From: Ferruginibacter sp.
Lineage (GTDB): Bacteria > Bacteroidota > Bacteroidia > Chitinophagales > Chitinophagaceae
Direction of reading: 5' to 3'
Length of the DNA stretch: 64,000 nt
Assembly: GCA_014379625.1 (NCBI GenBank)
Contig: JACMLJ010000039.1
Location: 62,001-126,000, forward strand
Shown here: in pieces, positions 8,308 to 17,010 of the stretch
Layout: each line of letters starts with the position of its first letter
Numbering within the stretch: position 1 is the stretch's first letter
The notes under the pieces: generated by a model
The model's database searches: none
What the model was told of the DNA's origin: nothing
The model's input: the letters and a program-made list of their open reading frames with translations, nothing else
Translations under genes and position numbers: made by a program

Positions 8308-11118
8308 TTATTTATTAGATCCGTTAATAGTTTGTTTTTGCTGGTTGTAATGATCCGCCCGCATATCATCCACATCATCCATTGCGGGGCCCTGCATTAT
8401 TTTTCGCCAGTCAATGCTCCGGTTATATTTTTTCATCGCTTTCTCCACATCAAAAACCCGTTCATCGTGTTTCTCCAAAGTATAAGGCGCATAGTCGGGT
8501 TGAGTGGTAAAAAAATCCTGTAATAAAGAAGCGGTAACATCGTATTGGTTTACATAAGGAACACCCAGGATATTATAGATGGTTTTTAAAATAGACCCAA
8601 AATTTGCGTGAGTATGGCTCACATAGCCTTTCTTTACATAAGGCCCGGCCATCATTAAAATACTGCGGTGTGCATCCACATGATCAACACCTCCCTGCGG
8701 ATCGTCTTCGGTAATGATCACCAGCATATTTTTCCAATATTTGGTACGGGAGAGAAAATGCAATATCCTTCCCAGCGCCAGGTCATTATCCGCCATAAAG
8801 GAATGTGGGAAATAATAGCCATCCTCCGGCCTTGCACCCGAAGTATGGTCATTCGGCACCTGCATGGTTATCAGCTTCGGCATTGGCTCTTTTCCTTTGA
8901 TCCACATTCTGGTAAATTCATCTTCAAACTGGTTCATCCGGAACTGATCAGGAATATTGGTATTATAGCCTGCATAATTATGACTTGTTCTGCTAAACAA
9001 TGCCTTTTGCATTGGCACCATCACGGCATGTGCAGCCCCGGTTGCTGTATCCATCCACTCTTCACGTACATGCGCCGTTTCATTGGCTTCGCCAAAATTA
9101 TAGAAGGATAGATTTTTTCTTTCCAATGCTTCCCAAAGTCCACCAATCTCCGCATAATCTTCAGGGTCCATGCTTCCTGTAGAACCGGGAAAACGGCGAC
9201 CGGGTACTTCGGTAAAATATTTAGCTGTTTTATCCACACTTGAATTGGCTTCTACCCATTCGTTGGGTATTACACCCATCATCCAATGATGTCCATGAAT
9301 AGAAGCATCACTATCGCAGTAAAAATTATCACTAAAAGAAAATTGTTTGGCAAGTTTGTGATGATTGGGCGAAACCCGGAGCTTAGGAAACCTCGCCTTT
9401 AAAGAATCAGGAACCGTATACTCGCAGTTTACCCCAAACCTTGCCAGGGTGCTGTCGCCTTTTGTATTTTTTAATTGCCCGAACACTTCATCATAGGTCC
9501 TGTTTTCCTTGGTGATATACACCACGTATTTTATCTGGCTGTTGCGTAAGCCGGGTAAGGGGGGCAGAGGATTTTTTATATCATCTTTCACCAGGCTACT
9601 TACAAAAGTGTTAGCAATGCTTTGCTTTGTATACGCCTGTAATTCCAGCGGAGTTGGCATCTTTATTTTTTGAAAACTTCCTAATTGTATATCCCCGATA
9701 TAAGTACCCTGCGGAGGCGCAACAAAACCTGCGCCTCCATTTGGACCGGCACCCAGCCCGCGGCAGGTGATGATATATATTTCCTTTTCATTACCGGATA
9801 ACTGCACCCGCGTGGGTCCCCAACCCGCAGGTATCAACCCTTTGGTAATTTTTGTTTGTACATCAATTACCGCCACCGCGTTAAAACCCAGCAATGCTAC
9901 GTACAATGTTTTTTCATCCTTACTCAAGGTGATGCCAAATGGCAGGAGGCCACGAAACTTATCTATGCGCTTATCCACTTTAATGGGAATATGCCCCAAT
10001 AGTTTATGGTTCCTGTAATCTATTATCGAGATATTATCATTGGTTGCATTGGAAATATAGGCAAATTTTTTACCCACGGCAATTGAGTTGGGACTTGCCC
10101 CACCCACTACTTCAGCCCCTTCAATCATCTCCCCTAACTGGTGACCGGTTTTATATTTACCGGTGACTTTATTGGTAGCAAGGTCGATGGTAAATACACT
10201 CATCGCTTCAGGTGCATGAGGACTGCCTAACCCCGGTATTTTCTGACCTTCTACGGTTGTACCTTCTATTGATTCTTTTGTGTTGTTGGCATAGGGATGA
10301 TGAGAGATCATCATGGAATTATAATTGTCTTTTGTCATTCCCGTCACTAACGGGTAGGCATACATCCCCACATTGGCAACAAAGGCGGTTTTTTTATCTG
10401 CACTGATGGCCAGGCCAAAAGGTTGCCGACCGGCGGGAATGGAAGCGGTAATTTTTTTTTGAGTGATATCAAATCTTACGAGCCGGAAATTAGCCCGGTC
10501 AAGGACTAATAATTCATTGCTGCTTTCATTCAATAAGAGGTCGGAGGTAAAGCTATCATCAAAATTGATATCTCCTGCTTTTCCATTCAAAGAAATAGAA
10601 TCAACGCGCTGCAATTTTTCAATATCATACACGATCACCGCGCCGTTATCGCCACCGCTTAAATAAACGGTTTTGGAATCAGGTGCAAAAGCAACACCCA
10701 GGAAAGATCCGTGGGTTAATGCCGAAGGAATGATTTTATTTTTAAGCGAATCAATATTAAAAGGGGGTTCATTCAGCGGTTCATGTGTCAATGGGGAATT
10801 TAGTTTGTTATTATATCCGGGTACCCTGGTATCCTTTAAAGTTACCAGGTCGATGATCGTGAAAACACCATTGTGTAATGTTACCGCTTTTTTACCATCA
10901 GGTGAAATGGCCATACCAAAAGGATCATTTGTAATACGGACAAGTTTACCGGCTGGTGTAAGCAGGCGGCCACTGGGTAGAACGGAAACCCCTTTTTCAT
11001 TGATGGTGCAAAACAGGTTTTTGCCGGGCACCTGCAAAATGGTTAATGATTTTTGCTGTGCAAAGCAATAAGTGATGTTAATTAAAAATAGAGACAACAA
11101 ACAGGCTATTATTTTCAT
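8308..11118 (-). CDS. YncE-like beta-propeller fused to an alkaline-phosphatase-superfamily phosphoesterase
   Basis: A 936-residue exported protein. After a signal peptide (1-20) comes a beta-propeller of YncE/NHL type (about 25-500, with recurring blades such as GMAISPDGKKAV and GLAISADKKTAF). A phosphoesterase domain of the phospholipase C/acid phosphatase type (PF04185-like) occupies about 530-900. Its motifs are visible in order: ENRTYDEVFG, then PNDHTSG, then EDDPQGGVDHVDAHRS, which carry the expected metal ligands. This two-domain arrangement is common in Bacteroidota. Its place between SusD and the TonB receptor suggests extracytoplasmic release of a phosphoester- or phosphonate-bearing headgroup before uptake. 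Substrate unknown. Confidence 0.88.
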   Translation of the reverse strand: MKIIACLLSLFLINITYCFAQQKSLTILQVPGKNLFCTINEKGVSVLPSGRLLTPAGKLVRITNDPFGMAISPDGKKAVTLHNGVFTIIDLVTLKDTRVPGYNNKLNSPLTHEPLNEPPFNIDSLKNKIIPSALTHGSFLGVAFAPDSKTVYLSGGDNGAVIVYDIEKLQRVDSISLNGKAGDINFDDSFTSDLLLNESSNELLVLDRANFRLVRFDITQKKITASIPAGRQPFGLAISADKKTAFVANVGMYAYPLVTGMTKDNYNSMMISHHPYANNTKESIEGTTVEGQKIPGLGSPHAPEAMSVFTIDLATNKVTGKYKTGHQLGEMIEGAEVVGGASPNSIAVGKKFAYISNATNDNISIIDYRNHKLLGHIPIKVDKRIDKFRGLLPFGITLSKDEKTLYVALLGFNAVAVIDVQTKITKGLIPAGWGPTRVQLSGNEKEIYIITCRGLGAGPNGGAGFVAPPQGTYIGDIQLGSFQKIKMPTPLELQAYTKQSIANTFVSSLVKDDIKNPLPPLPGLRNSQIKYVVYITKENRTYDEVFGQLKNTKGDSTLARFGVNCEYTVPDSLKARFPKLRVSPNHHKLAKQFSFSDNFYCDSDASIHGHHWMMGVIPNEWVEANSSVDKTAKYFTEVPGRRFPGSTGSMDPEDYAEIGGLWEALERKNLSFYNFGEANETAHVREEWMDTATGAAHAVMVPMQKALFSRTSHNYAGYNTNIPDQFRMNQFEDEFTRMWIKGKEPMPKLITMQVPNDHTSGARPEDGYYFPHSFMADNDLALGRILHFLSRTKYWKNMLVIITEDDPQGGVDHVDAHRSILMMAGPYVKKGYVSHTHANFGSILKTIYNILGVPYVNQYDVTASLLQDFFTTQPDYAPYTLEKHDERVFDVEKAMKKYNRSIDWRKIMQGPAMDDVDDMRADHYNQQKQTINGSNK

Positions 11119-11139
11119 CTTGAGTATGTTGCTATAAAG

Positions 11140-11175
11140 AACCTAAGGCGAAACTTTATCATTTCGCCTTAGGTT
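11140..11175 (-). terminator. Perfect 14-bp stem-loop between susD and the phosphoesterase gene
   Basis: AACCTAAGGCGAAA and its exact complement enclose an 8-base loop. Read on the minus strand the stem is followed by TTCTTTAT, a weak U-tract. It lies inside a region that otherwise looks like one operon, so it is more likely a partial terminator or an mRNA-stabilising element that lowers expression of the downstream genes relative to susCD. Confidence 0.6.
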
Positions 11176-11216
11176 TTTCTGCTTGATTAAATTAATCTTT
11201 TATCGTAACAAACAGC

Positions 11217-12812
11217 CTATTTTAATATCCACATCTGGCCATTTAAATTATCCGCACCGGTAAACTGCTTGTCAACAGCAGCTTTCCAGTTAGCCGCATT
11301 ATTATTTTGTTCTGTTGTGGGATATGACCAACGAACCGGTACAAGACCATTATTTCCGATACCAACACCGCCGGAGAATGCAGGAACCCCGGTTCTTCTG
11401 AAATTGTAATAAGCTTCCCATCCTGAATTTTGGAAAAAAGCAATATACTTTTGAAGAAGAATTTTATTTAATCCCGGTGTGCCTGTTTCATATTGTACAA
11501 CTGGTTGTGCATAGTAGGTTGCAAAGTTAAAATTGAAGGTGGTGGGTGTCCATGCACCCAATGACTGACCGGGACGTAAATAATTTACCGTATTAGTTCC
11601 GTCAGCAATACCGTAAAAATTCAATGAGCTTTGAATGCCTTTTTTGTACCAGTCTTCAGCATTGCCGGTTATAAAACCCCTGTTGATAGCTTCGGCAATA
11701 TTGAAACACATTTCAGTATAACCAACTATAATAAAGTTTTCACCAACGTTGGTCCTGTAATACCGGTAACGGTTTATCAAACTAAGTTTACCATTTAATG
11801 CATTCGTCTCCATTATATTTTGGTCCTGCCCTGTTGGTGATCCCACAAATGCCCTGAAATCGGTAGGTGCATACCCTAAACTATCAACAAATTTCCAGGC
11901 TGGTTCGCTGGTAAGCAATACTCTCGGGTCTTTTAAATCCGTACATGATTTTACATAGGTTTCCGCCATATTTAAACGCAGCACATCAAAACCAAATGTA
12001 GACGGGTTAGTTGGATAACGATTGATGCTGACGTCATTGAGGTAGATAAATTTAAAATCATCTGTTACACTGATAAAAACGGGGTATTTTACGGTGTTCG
12101 TTATTACGTCATTAAAACGAGTGGCAATTTTCAGATCTGCATCGGTAACTTTCTTGCTCAGGCTGATCAATATCCTCAATTTAAAAGTATTTACCAGTTT
12201 TTGCCATTTGGTTAGATCACCCCCATAAAAAATATCGCTTGCGGCAACTAAGCTTTTATCCTTTTTTATGTTAAGGTCAGAAAAATCATCGTTGGCTTCA
12301 TCGAGCCAACGAAGAATTTGAGAAAAAACAGCTTTTTGATCATCGTATTTTGGCGAAAACTGTCCTTCCAAACCCTTTATAGCCTCGCTCATGGGAACAT
12401 CACCCATTAAAGAGGTAAGGTTATAGTAATAGTAAGATTTTAAAAATTTAGCAATAGCGCTGTATGGGTTTACGGCTGGTGCGCCAACATTGAGTGCTTC
12501 TGTTTCCATGCGGTCTATATTTTTCAGATAGGCGTTGTAGACATTAAACGGGCCACCTGTAAAACTGTAAAAATTGTTGCCATAATATTGATAATTGCGG
12601 CAATGAAACTGGTTGTACCGGGATACTGCCCCCCAGGGTTCTATACCATTTAATCCACCGGATAAATCGTTTAATTGCTTTACCAGCAGCAGGTTGGGAG
12701 GTACCTTTGTAGCCTGGTTTGGGTTAACACTGATATCTTCAATTTTTTTATTACAGGCTACCATGCTGATGCAACAAACAGCAAGGAGCCAGTTTTTATG
12801 ATTAAGTTTCAT
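11217..12812 (-). CDS. SusD/RagB-family outer-membrane lipoprotein
   Basis: A 531-residue SusD-like protein (SusD-like_2 type) that should sit on the cell surface as the lid of the SusC channel. A lipoprotein signal ends in MVAC with Cys20 as the lipidation site. TPR-like helical segments follow, and the C-terminal NNAANWKAAVDKQF region is typical of the family. It begins 35 bases after susC and is followed by a stem-loop. Together with the susC gene it gives the locus a dedicated importer for a ligand larger than a simple monomer. No sugar-active enzyme gene lies in this unit, which is unusual for a SusCD pair. Confidence 0.9.
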   Translation of the reverse strand: MKLNHKNWLLAVCCISMVACNKKIEDISVNPNQATKVPPNLLLVKQLNDLSGGLNGIEPWGAVSRYNQFHCRNYQYYGNNFYSFTGGPFNVYNAYLKNIDRMETEALNVGAPAVNPYSAIAKFLKSYYYYNLTSLMGDVPMSEAIKGLEGQFSPKYDDQKAVFSQILRWLDEANDDFSDLNIKKDKSLVAASDIFYGGDLTKWQKLVNTFKLRILISLSKKVTDADLKIATRFNDVITNTVKYPVFISVTDDFKFIYLNDVSINRYPTNPSTFGFDVLRLNMAETYVKSCTDLKDPRVLLTSEPAWKFVDSLGYAPTDFRAFVGSPTGQDQNIMETNALNGKLSLINRYRYYRTNVGENFIIVGYTEMCFNIAEAINRGFITGNAEDWYKKGIQSSLNFYGIADGTNTVNYLRPGQSLGAWTPTTFNFNFATYYAQPVVQYETGTPGLNKILLQKYIAFFQNSGWEAYYNFRRTGVPAFSGGVGIGNNGLVPVRWSYPTTEQNNNAANWKAAVDKQFTGADNLNGQMWILK

Positions 12813-12847
12813 TTTAAAAATTTTAAACTGTGAATAGTTTTGAGATA

Positions 12848-15800
12848 CTAAAAAGTAAGATTGATATTAAATCCAAAACGGCGCGTAGTGGGTGTTTGCA
12901 GGTCGGTGGCGCTACTTTGGGTAAATTGATCGGGATCAACATCTTTGTATCTCGAAGGGTAAAATAAAAGCAGGTTTCTTCCAACGAATGAAACGCTTGC
13001 CTGCTTAAACAGTTTGCCGCCAAATACATTTTGCGGCAGGTTGTAGGTTAACGTAACCTCTCTCAGCTTTGCAAAAGTTTTGCTGATGATATTCTGATCA
13101 AAAATACTGGCATACCTGCTTACATAGTTTTGAACGGTGGTTTTTGTAGTGTTTGGAGCTGTACTTAAACTTTTCCAATTGGTAATTTCACCGGTTACTG
13201 GATCTAATACCGGTGTCCCCACCAATACAATGCCATTAGCAATATAAGTACCACCGGTTATATCACCCTGCCTTGCAGCGCCCCATTCGCCCTCTGTAGT
13301 TTCTAAGTGACGGCCACCCTGCAAGGTTTTTTGACGAATATAATTGTGCATTACACCACCCACAACTCCATCAAACTGAAAGCCTAATTTGAAATTTTTA
13401 TAGGCGATATTATTAATTACCCCCCATGACCAATCCGGATCTGAATGGCCAAATATCCTGTTCGCAGGGGAACCCAGTTCAGATGCTGTTAATAAAACTC
13501 CAGCGCTATTATGCACCAACTGTCCATCTGGTGTACGAACGAAAAAATTATTATATACCAGGTCAATCCTGTCGCCATCCTTTACCCAATTGTTAGGTGA
13601 CGGGTTCTTTATCCAGACTCTTTTGTAGGTCGAAAAGTTTATAATCAGATCCCACTTCAGATTTTTGGACTTAATGATATTTCCTGAAATCACTGCTTCC
13701 AACCCAGTATTTTTATACTTATAAATTCCTGTATTTTCTGTAAGGGAAGTGTAACCCGATGCAGGACTCACAGACCGGGATGTTAACAACTCGTTGACGG
13801 TCTTATACCAGGTAACATCAAACCCAATCCTGTTTTGTATAAAACGAATATCCGCGCCAACCTCAATGGTTTTTTTGTTGCCCGCTTTAATGCTTGGGTC
13901 GTTTAAGCCATTTACATAAGTTGCACCCAAAGCATTGTTATACGTATTGCCGGTTGTATAGTTATAATTTGAACTAAATGCGTAACGGGTAATACCGTAA
14001 GGCGACAGATAATTATCCCCATATCCTATCGGATTACCTGAAAAACCTAATGGCCCTACTGTTTGTTGAATACCCGCATCTCTACCTGTGGCATAAGATG
14101 TTTTAAACTTGGCAAAAGAAATGGCAGTTGGCAATTTTAAATAATCTGACAAAGCGGTTGCAGCGCCAACTGAATAATAAAAATATTTATTATTTGCCAG
14201 TGGTAAGTTTGAGTGCTTATCATAACGGCCGGTAGTAGAAATAGTGGCGTATTTACTGAGGCCAAAGTCGAAAGAATAATATCCGCTTAATACTAACTGG
14301 TCTGCCGTCCAACTGTTAATTATTGGTTTGTTTAATGAATTTGACAAGGTATATAAACCAGGGATTGTTAAATAGTCTGTACTTGAATAATTGCCTGCGT
14401 ATTTAATGGTGTTTAAATTGCCACCGATAAAACCATCCACTGAAATCAAATCTTTATAGAACCGTTTATTGTATTTTAACTGCATTTCGTTATTGGCCTC
14501 AAACAAAGAACGCCTGTCTTCGCGGTAATCGCCTTTTCTATCATTTCTTTCATAAGAACCTGCGGACACAGGCATTTTTTCTGTTCTTGTAAGATCATAA
14601 GTACTGATACCCGGCCTGAACATTAAAGAAAGGTTCTTGCTTATTTTCCAATCCATATTTAAGTAGGCATAGGTATCGTTTTTGTAGTGGCCACGCAACC
14701 ACTCGTATGCCATAAACCATGGGTTATTGTACCGCTGGTATTCATTGTATTTTTGCTGGATACCCACTTTACCATCCTGCCAATAATTACGCATATCATT
14801 CATATCCCAGTCTGAACCAGCCCAAATAATGACATTATAGATTAAGCTGTTAGGCCCATAATTTACGTCAGGAAAATTTTTGGTATACTGGTGGCTATAA
14901 TTGATATTGGCAGATACCTTAAATTTACTGGAAAGATTATAAGAAGCAGCTAAATTAAAGTTGGTGGTATTTAAATCTGTATTAGGTACAATCCCTTTTT
15001 GATAAGTATGCCCTAACCCAAAACGAATATCTGAGTTTTCCGTATGAGAAGCGATTGCAATATGATTGGTGGAAACTATCCCGGTATTGAGGTATTTATC
15101 CAGGTTGTCTGTACCACGTGCAATCCATGGGGTGGGCTTAACATTGCCGGTAAAAGTTTGCCCGTTGGCAAAAGTTGTGGTGTAGGTTTGATTGGGCGTT
15201 ACAATACCATCATACTGGGGAATTAACTGGCCCTCAAAACGCGGACCCCAGATATCATAGTCATTATCGTTTAGCCCGCCACCAATACCATCTTTATAGG
15301 CATATTTACCCTGGGAACCCGGACCATACTCACTCTGGTACCTGGGAAAAGAAAGGAACCCTTTTTCAAACATGGTGCTTGAGTTAAACTCTATTGAAAA
15401 CCCTCTTTTATCTTTTGTACCTTTTTTTGTATTGATAATGATAGCGCCGTTTTGAGCCAGTGCACCATATAAGCTACCTGCTGTTTGTCCCTTTAAAAAG
15501 GTATAACTTTCAATATCGTCCGGACTGATATTCCAGGTATCGGATTTGATTGGCACACCATCTACCACAAATAAAATATTTCCATCGCCCCTGAAATTGA
15601 TAGAAGGTGTCCTTAGTAATTCCGGGGTGATGTTTACATTTAACCCGGCAACCTTACCTTTCAGGCCATTTACCGCATTTGGTTCACGGGCTTTTACGAG
15701 TTCCGAACCTTTTACCTCCTGGATCGCATAGCCGATTTTTTTTATTTCCTTTTTAATACCCAGTGCCGTGGTTACTACCACATCGCTTAATTGCTTACTG

Positions 15801-16108
15801 TCGGCATTTAGTTGAATGGATAAAAAATTATCATTGGCAGAAACATTCTTTGTTTCAAATCCAATAAAACTGATCGATAATTTTTCTCCTTTTGGAACAG
15901 ATAATGAAAATTCGCCATCTGCGTTGGAAATAGTTCCAATGCTCGGATTCTTTACATTGGTGATATTTGCACTTTGGATTGGATTACCGGAGGAAGCATC
16001 GGTTATTTTTCCTTTTACAGTAATATTTTGTGCAGTTGAAAAGAAGGGAAGGCAGATTATTGCAAAAGCAAATAATTGCCTGATTAGTTTTGGTGTAGAT
16101 TGCTTCAT
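12848..16108 (-). CDS. SusC/RagA-family TonB-linked outer-membrane protein (no STN domain)
   Basis: The ATG at 16108 (MKQSTPKLIRQL) is preferred over the upstream ATG at 16135 because it begins a normal signal peptide; this gives 1086 residues. Order of domains: signal peptide 1-26; carboxypeptidase-D-like domain about 28-105; TonB-box-like segment near LSDVVVTTALG; plug about 115-235; barrel to the C-terminal aromatic residue (NINLTF). There is no STN domain, so sigma/anti-sigma control of the FecI/FecR type is not expected. Repeated half-sites and a TAGGTTTG -7 element lie in front, beside the XRE-cupin gene. It pairs with the SusD gene downstream. Confidence 0.93.
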   Translation of the reverse strand: MKQSTPKLIRQLFAFAIICLPFFSTAQNITVKGKITDASSGNPIQSANITNVKNPSIGTISNADGEFSLSVPKGEKLSISFIGFETKNVSANDNFLSIQLNADSKQLSDVVVTTALGIKKEIKKIGYAIQEVKGSELVKAREPNAVNGLKGKVAGLNVNITPELLRTPSINFRGDGNILFVVDGVPIKSDTWNISPDDIESYTFLKGQTAGSLYGALAQNGAIIINTKKGTKDKRGFSIEFNSSTMFEKGFLSFPRYQSEYGPGSQGKYAYKDGIGGGLNDNDYDIWGPRFEGQLIPQYDGIVTPNQTYTTTFANGQTFTGNVKPTPWIARGTDNLDKYLNTGIVSTNHIAIASHTENSDIRFGLGHTYQKGIVPNTDLNTTNFNLAASYNLSSKFKVSANINYSHQYTKNFPDVNYGPNSLIYNVIIWAGSDWDMNDMRNYWQDGKVGIQQKYNEYQRYNNPWFMAYEWLRGHYKNDTYAYLNMDWKISKNLSLMFRPGISTYDLTRTEKMPVSAGSYERNDRKGDYREDRRSLFEANNEMQLKYNKRFYKDLISVDGFIGGNLNTIKYAGNYSSTDYLTIPGLYTLSNSLNKPIINSWTADQLVLSGYYSFDFGLSKYATISTTGRYDKHSNLPLANNKYFYYSVGAATALSDYLKLPTAISFAKFKTSYATGRDAGIQQTVGPLGFSGNPIGYGDNYLSPYGITRYAFSSNYNYTTGNTYNNALGATYVNGLNDPSIKAGNKKTIEVGADIRFIQNRIGFDVTWYKTVNELLTSRSVSPASGYTSLTENTGIYKYKNTGLEAVISGNIIKSKNLKWDLIINFSTYKRVWIKNPSPNNWVKDGDRIDLVYNNFFVRTPDGQLVHNSAGVLLTASELGSPANRIFGHSDPDWSWGVINNIAYKNFKLGFQFDGVVGGVMHNYIRQKTLQGGRHLETTEGEWGAARQGDITGGTYIANGIVLVGTPVLDPVTGEITNWKSLSTAPNTTKTTVQNYVSRYASIFDQNIISKTFAKLREVTLTYNLPQNVFGGKLFKQASVSFVGRNLLLFYPSRYKDVDPDQFTQSSATDLQTPTTRRFGFNINLTF

Positions 16109-16132
16109 ATATGATATTTTGGTTTTATGATG

Positions 16133-16159
16133 CAAACCTAAAAATCATATTTTAACAAA
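16133..16159 (-). promoter_or_regulatory. Putative promoter of the susC locus
   Basis: On the minus strand TAGGTTTG (16140-16133) matches the Bacteroidota -7 consensus TAnnTTTG exactly, and TTTG (16159-16156) lies 15 bases upstream as a possible -33 box, slightly closer than usual. Transcription would start about 20 bases before the ATG at 16108. An AAGTTTA half-site overlaps the upstream edge of the -33 box. Confidence 0.55.
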
Positions 16160-16232
16160 AAGTTTACCGAAAGTTAAGTTTAAGTAAACTTATCGTTACC
16201 AAATTCCAATTAAGTTTAATGATAGTAAACTT
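16160..16232. promoter_or_regulatory. Cluster of five AAGTTTA/TAAACTT half-sites (candidate XRE-cupin operator)
   Basis: One single half-site AAGTTTA lies at 16160-16166. A perfect inverted pair lies at 16176-16191 (7-bp arms, 2-base spacer) and a second inverted pair at 16212-16232 (7-bp arms, 7-base spacer). All lie between the end of the XRE-cupin gene and the susC promoter. The repetition and symmetry fit binding by a dimeric helix-turn-helix protein, and the position over the -33 box fits repression. The link to the adjacent regulator is inferred. Confidence 0.65.
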
Positions 16233-16261
16233 TTTTGTATGAATGTTAAAGTAGGAAGTGG

Positions 16262-16837
16262 TTATTTAGGGGTATTAAAAATGTATAAGACAAGGAGTTG
16301 CGCCGCTGTATCATCTATGTTCCTTGGGTTATGCGGTTCTGTTGCATCAAAAAAGATGGAGTCACCCGCCTCCATTATAAAAATTTCTTCACCAATAGTA
16401 TATTCCACTTTCCCGGTTAGAATATACTTAAATTCGTAAGCATCCGTTTGTACCATTCCCCTTTGCGCATCGGGCATCAGGGTAAGCAATACAAAATCTA
16501 CATGATACTCATCAATTGTAGAAGAAAGGATTCTTTGATAATGAAAGCCAACCGTATTTTCTTTTTCAAATGGCAGGTACTGGGCCGCCTTTTTAAAAAT
16601 GACTTTGCTACCCTGGCTGGTATTAAAATCATGGAAGAAATCGTTGATATTGATGTGCAGTGATTTTATAATATTCAAAAACACGGTCAGTGAAGGAATG
16701 GTGCGGTTATTTTCTACCTGGCTAAGCATTCCTTTGGTTACACCTGTTGCTTCTGCAAGTTCCTGCAGGGTGATGTTCTTTTCCTTACGGATGTCTTTTA
16801 ACTTGGTAGTTATCTGAACGATGATATCTTCCTGCAT
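16262..16837 (-). CDS. XRE-type helix-turn-helix regulator with C-terminal cupin
   Basis: A cytoplasmic transcription regulator of 191 residues. An HTH_3 domain occupies residues about 11-66 (LQELAEATGVTKGMLSQVENN is the helix-turn-helix). A cupin sensor follows at about 105-187 (YILTGKVEYTI, AGDSIFFDATEPHNPRN). Proteins of this design (SutR/PuuR type) bind a small metabolite in the cupin. It is transcribed in the same direction as the SusC gene, which starts about 150 bases beyond its stop, and a cluster of inverted AAGTTTA sites fills the gap. I infer local control of the phosphonate-type locus. The effector could be an aminophosphonate or amine. The upstream 173 bases contain no obvious operator copy. 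Confidence 0.88.
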   Translation of the reverse strand: MQEDIIVQITTKLKDIRKEKNITLQELAEATGVTKGMLSQVENNRTIPSLTVFLNIIKSLHININDFFHDFNTSQGSKVIFKKAAQYLPFEKENTVGFHYQRILSSTIDEYHVDFVLLTLMPDAQRGMVQTDAYEFKYILTGKVEYTIGEEIFIMEAGDSIFFDATEPHNPRNIDDTAAQLLVLYIFNTPK

Positions 16838-17010
16838 GGGGTGATGCTTTTAATAAACCGGTATCAAACATAAGGATTAATTTTCAGGTTGTGCACCTAC
16901 CCTTACAGACTTAACAACTTCTTTATTCCGGCAATCCGACATGGCTGTTTTTTCCAACAGGGCTGATGGCAGTGGTAATGAGTATATTCTTAACCGTATC
17001 CTCATCCATG

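Noticed and set aside
10673..11071. 132-codon plus-strand frame opposite the phosphoesterase gene
   Set aside because: It lies entirely antisense to the signal peptide and propeller of a well-supported gene.
16923..17009. 28-codon minus-strand frame (MDEDTVKNIL...) just after the esterase gene
   Set aside because: Too short, with no recognisable feature. A neighbouring frame looks equally protein-like, so I treat the stretch as intergenic.
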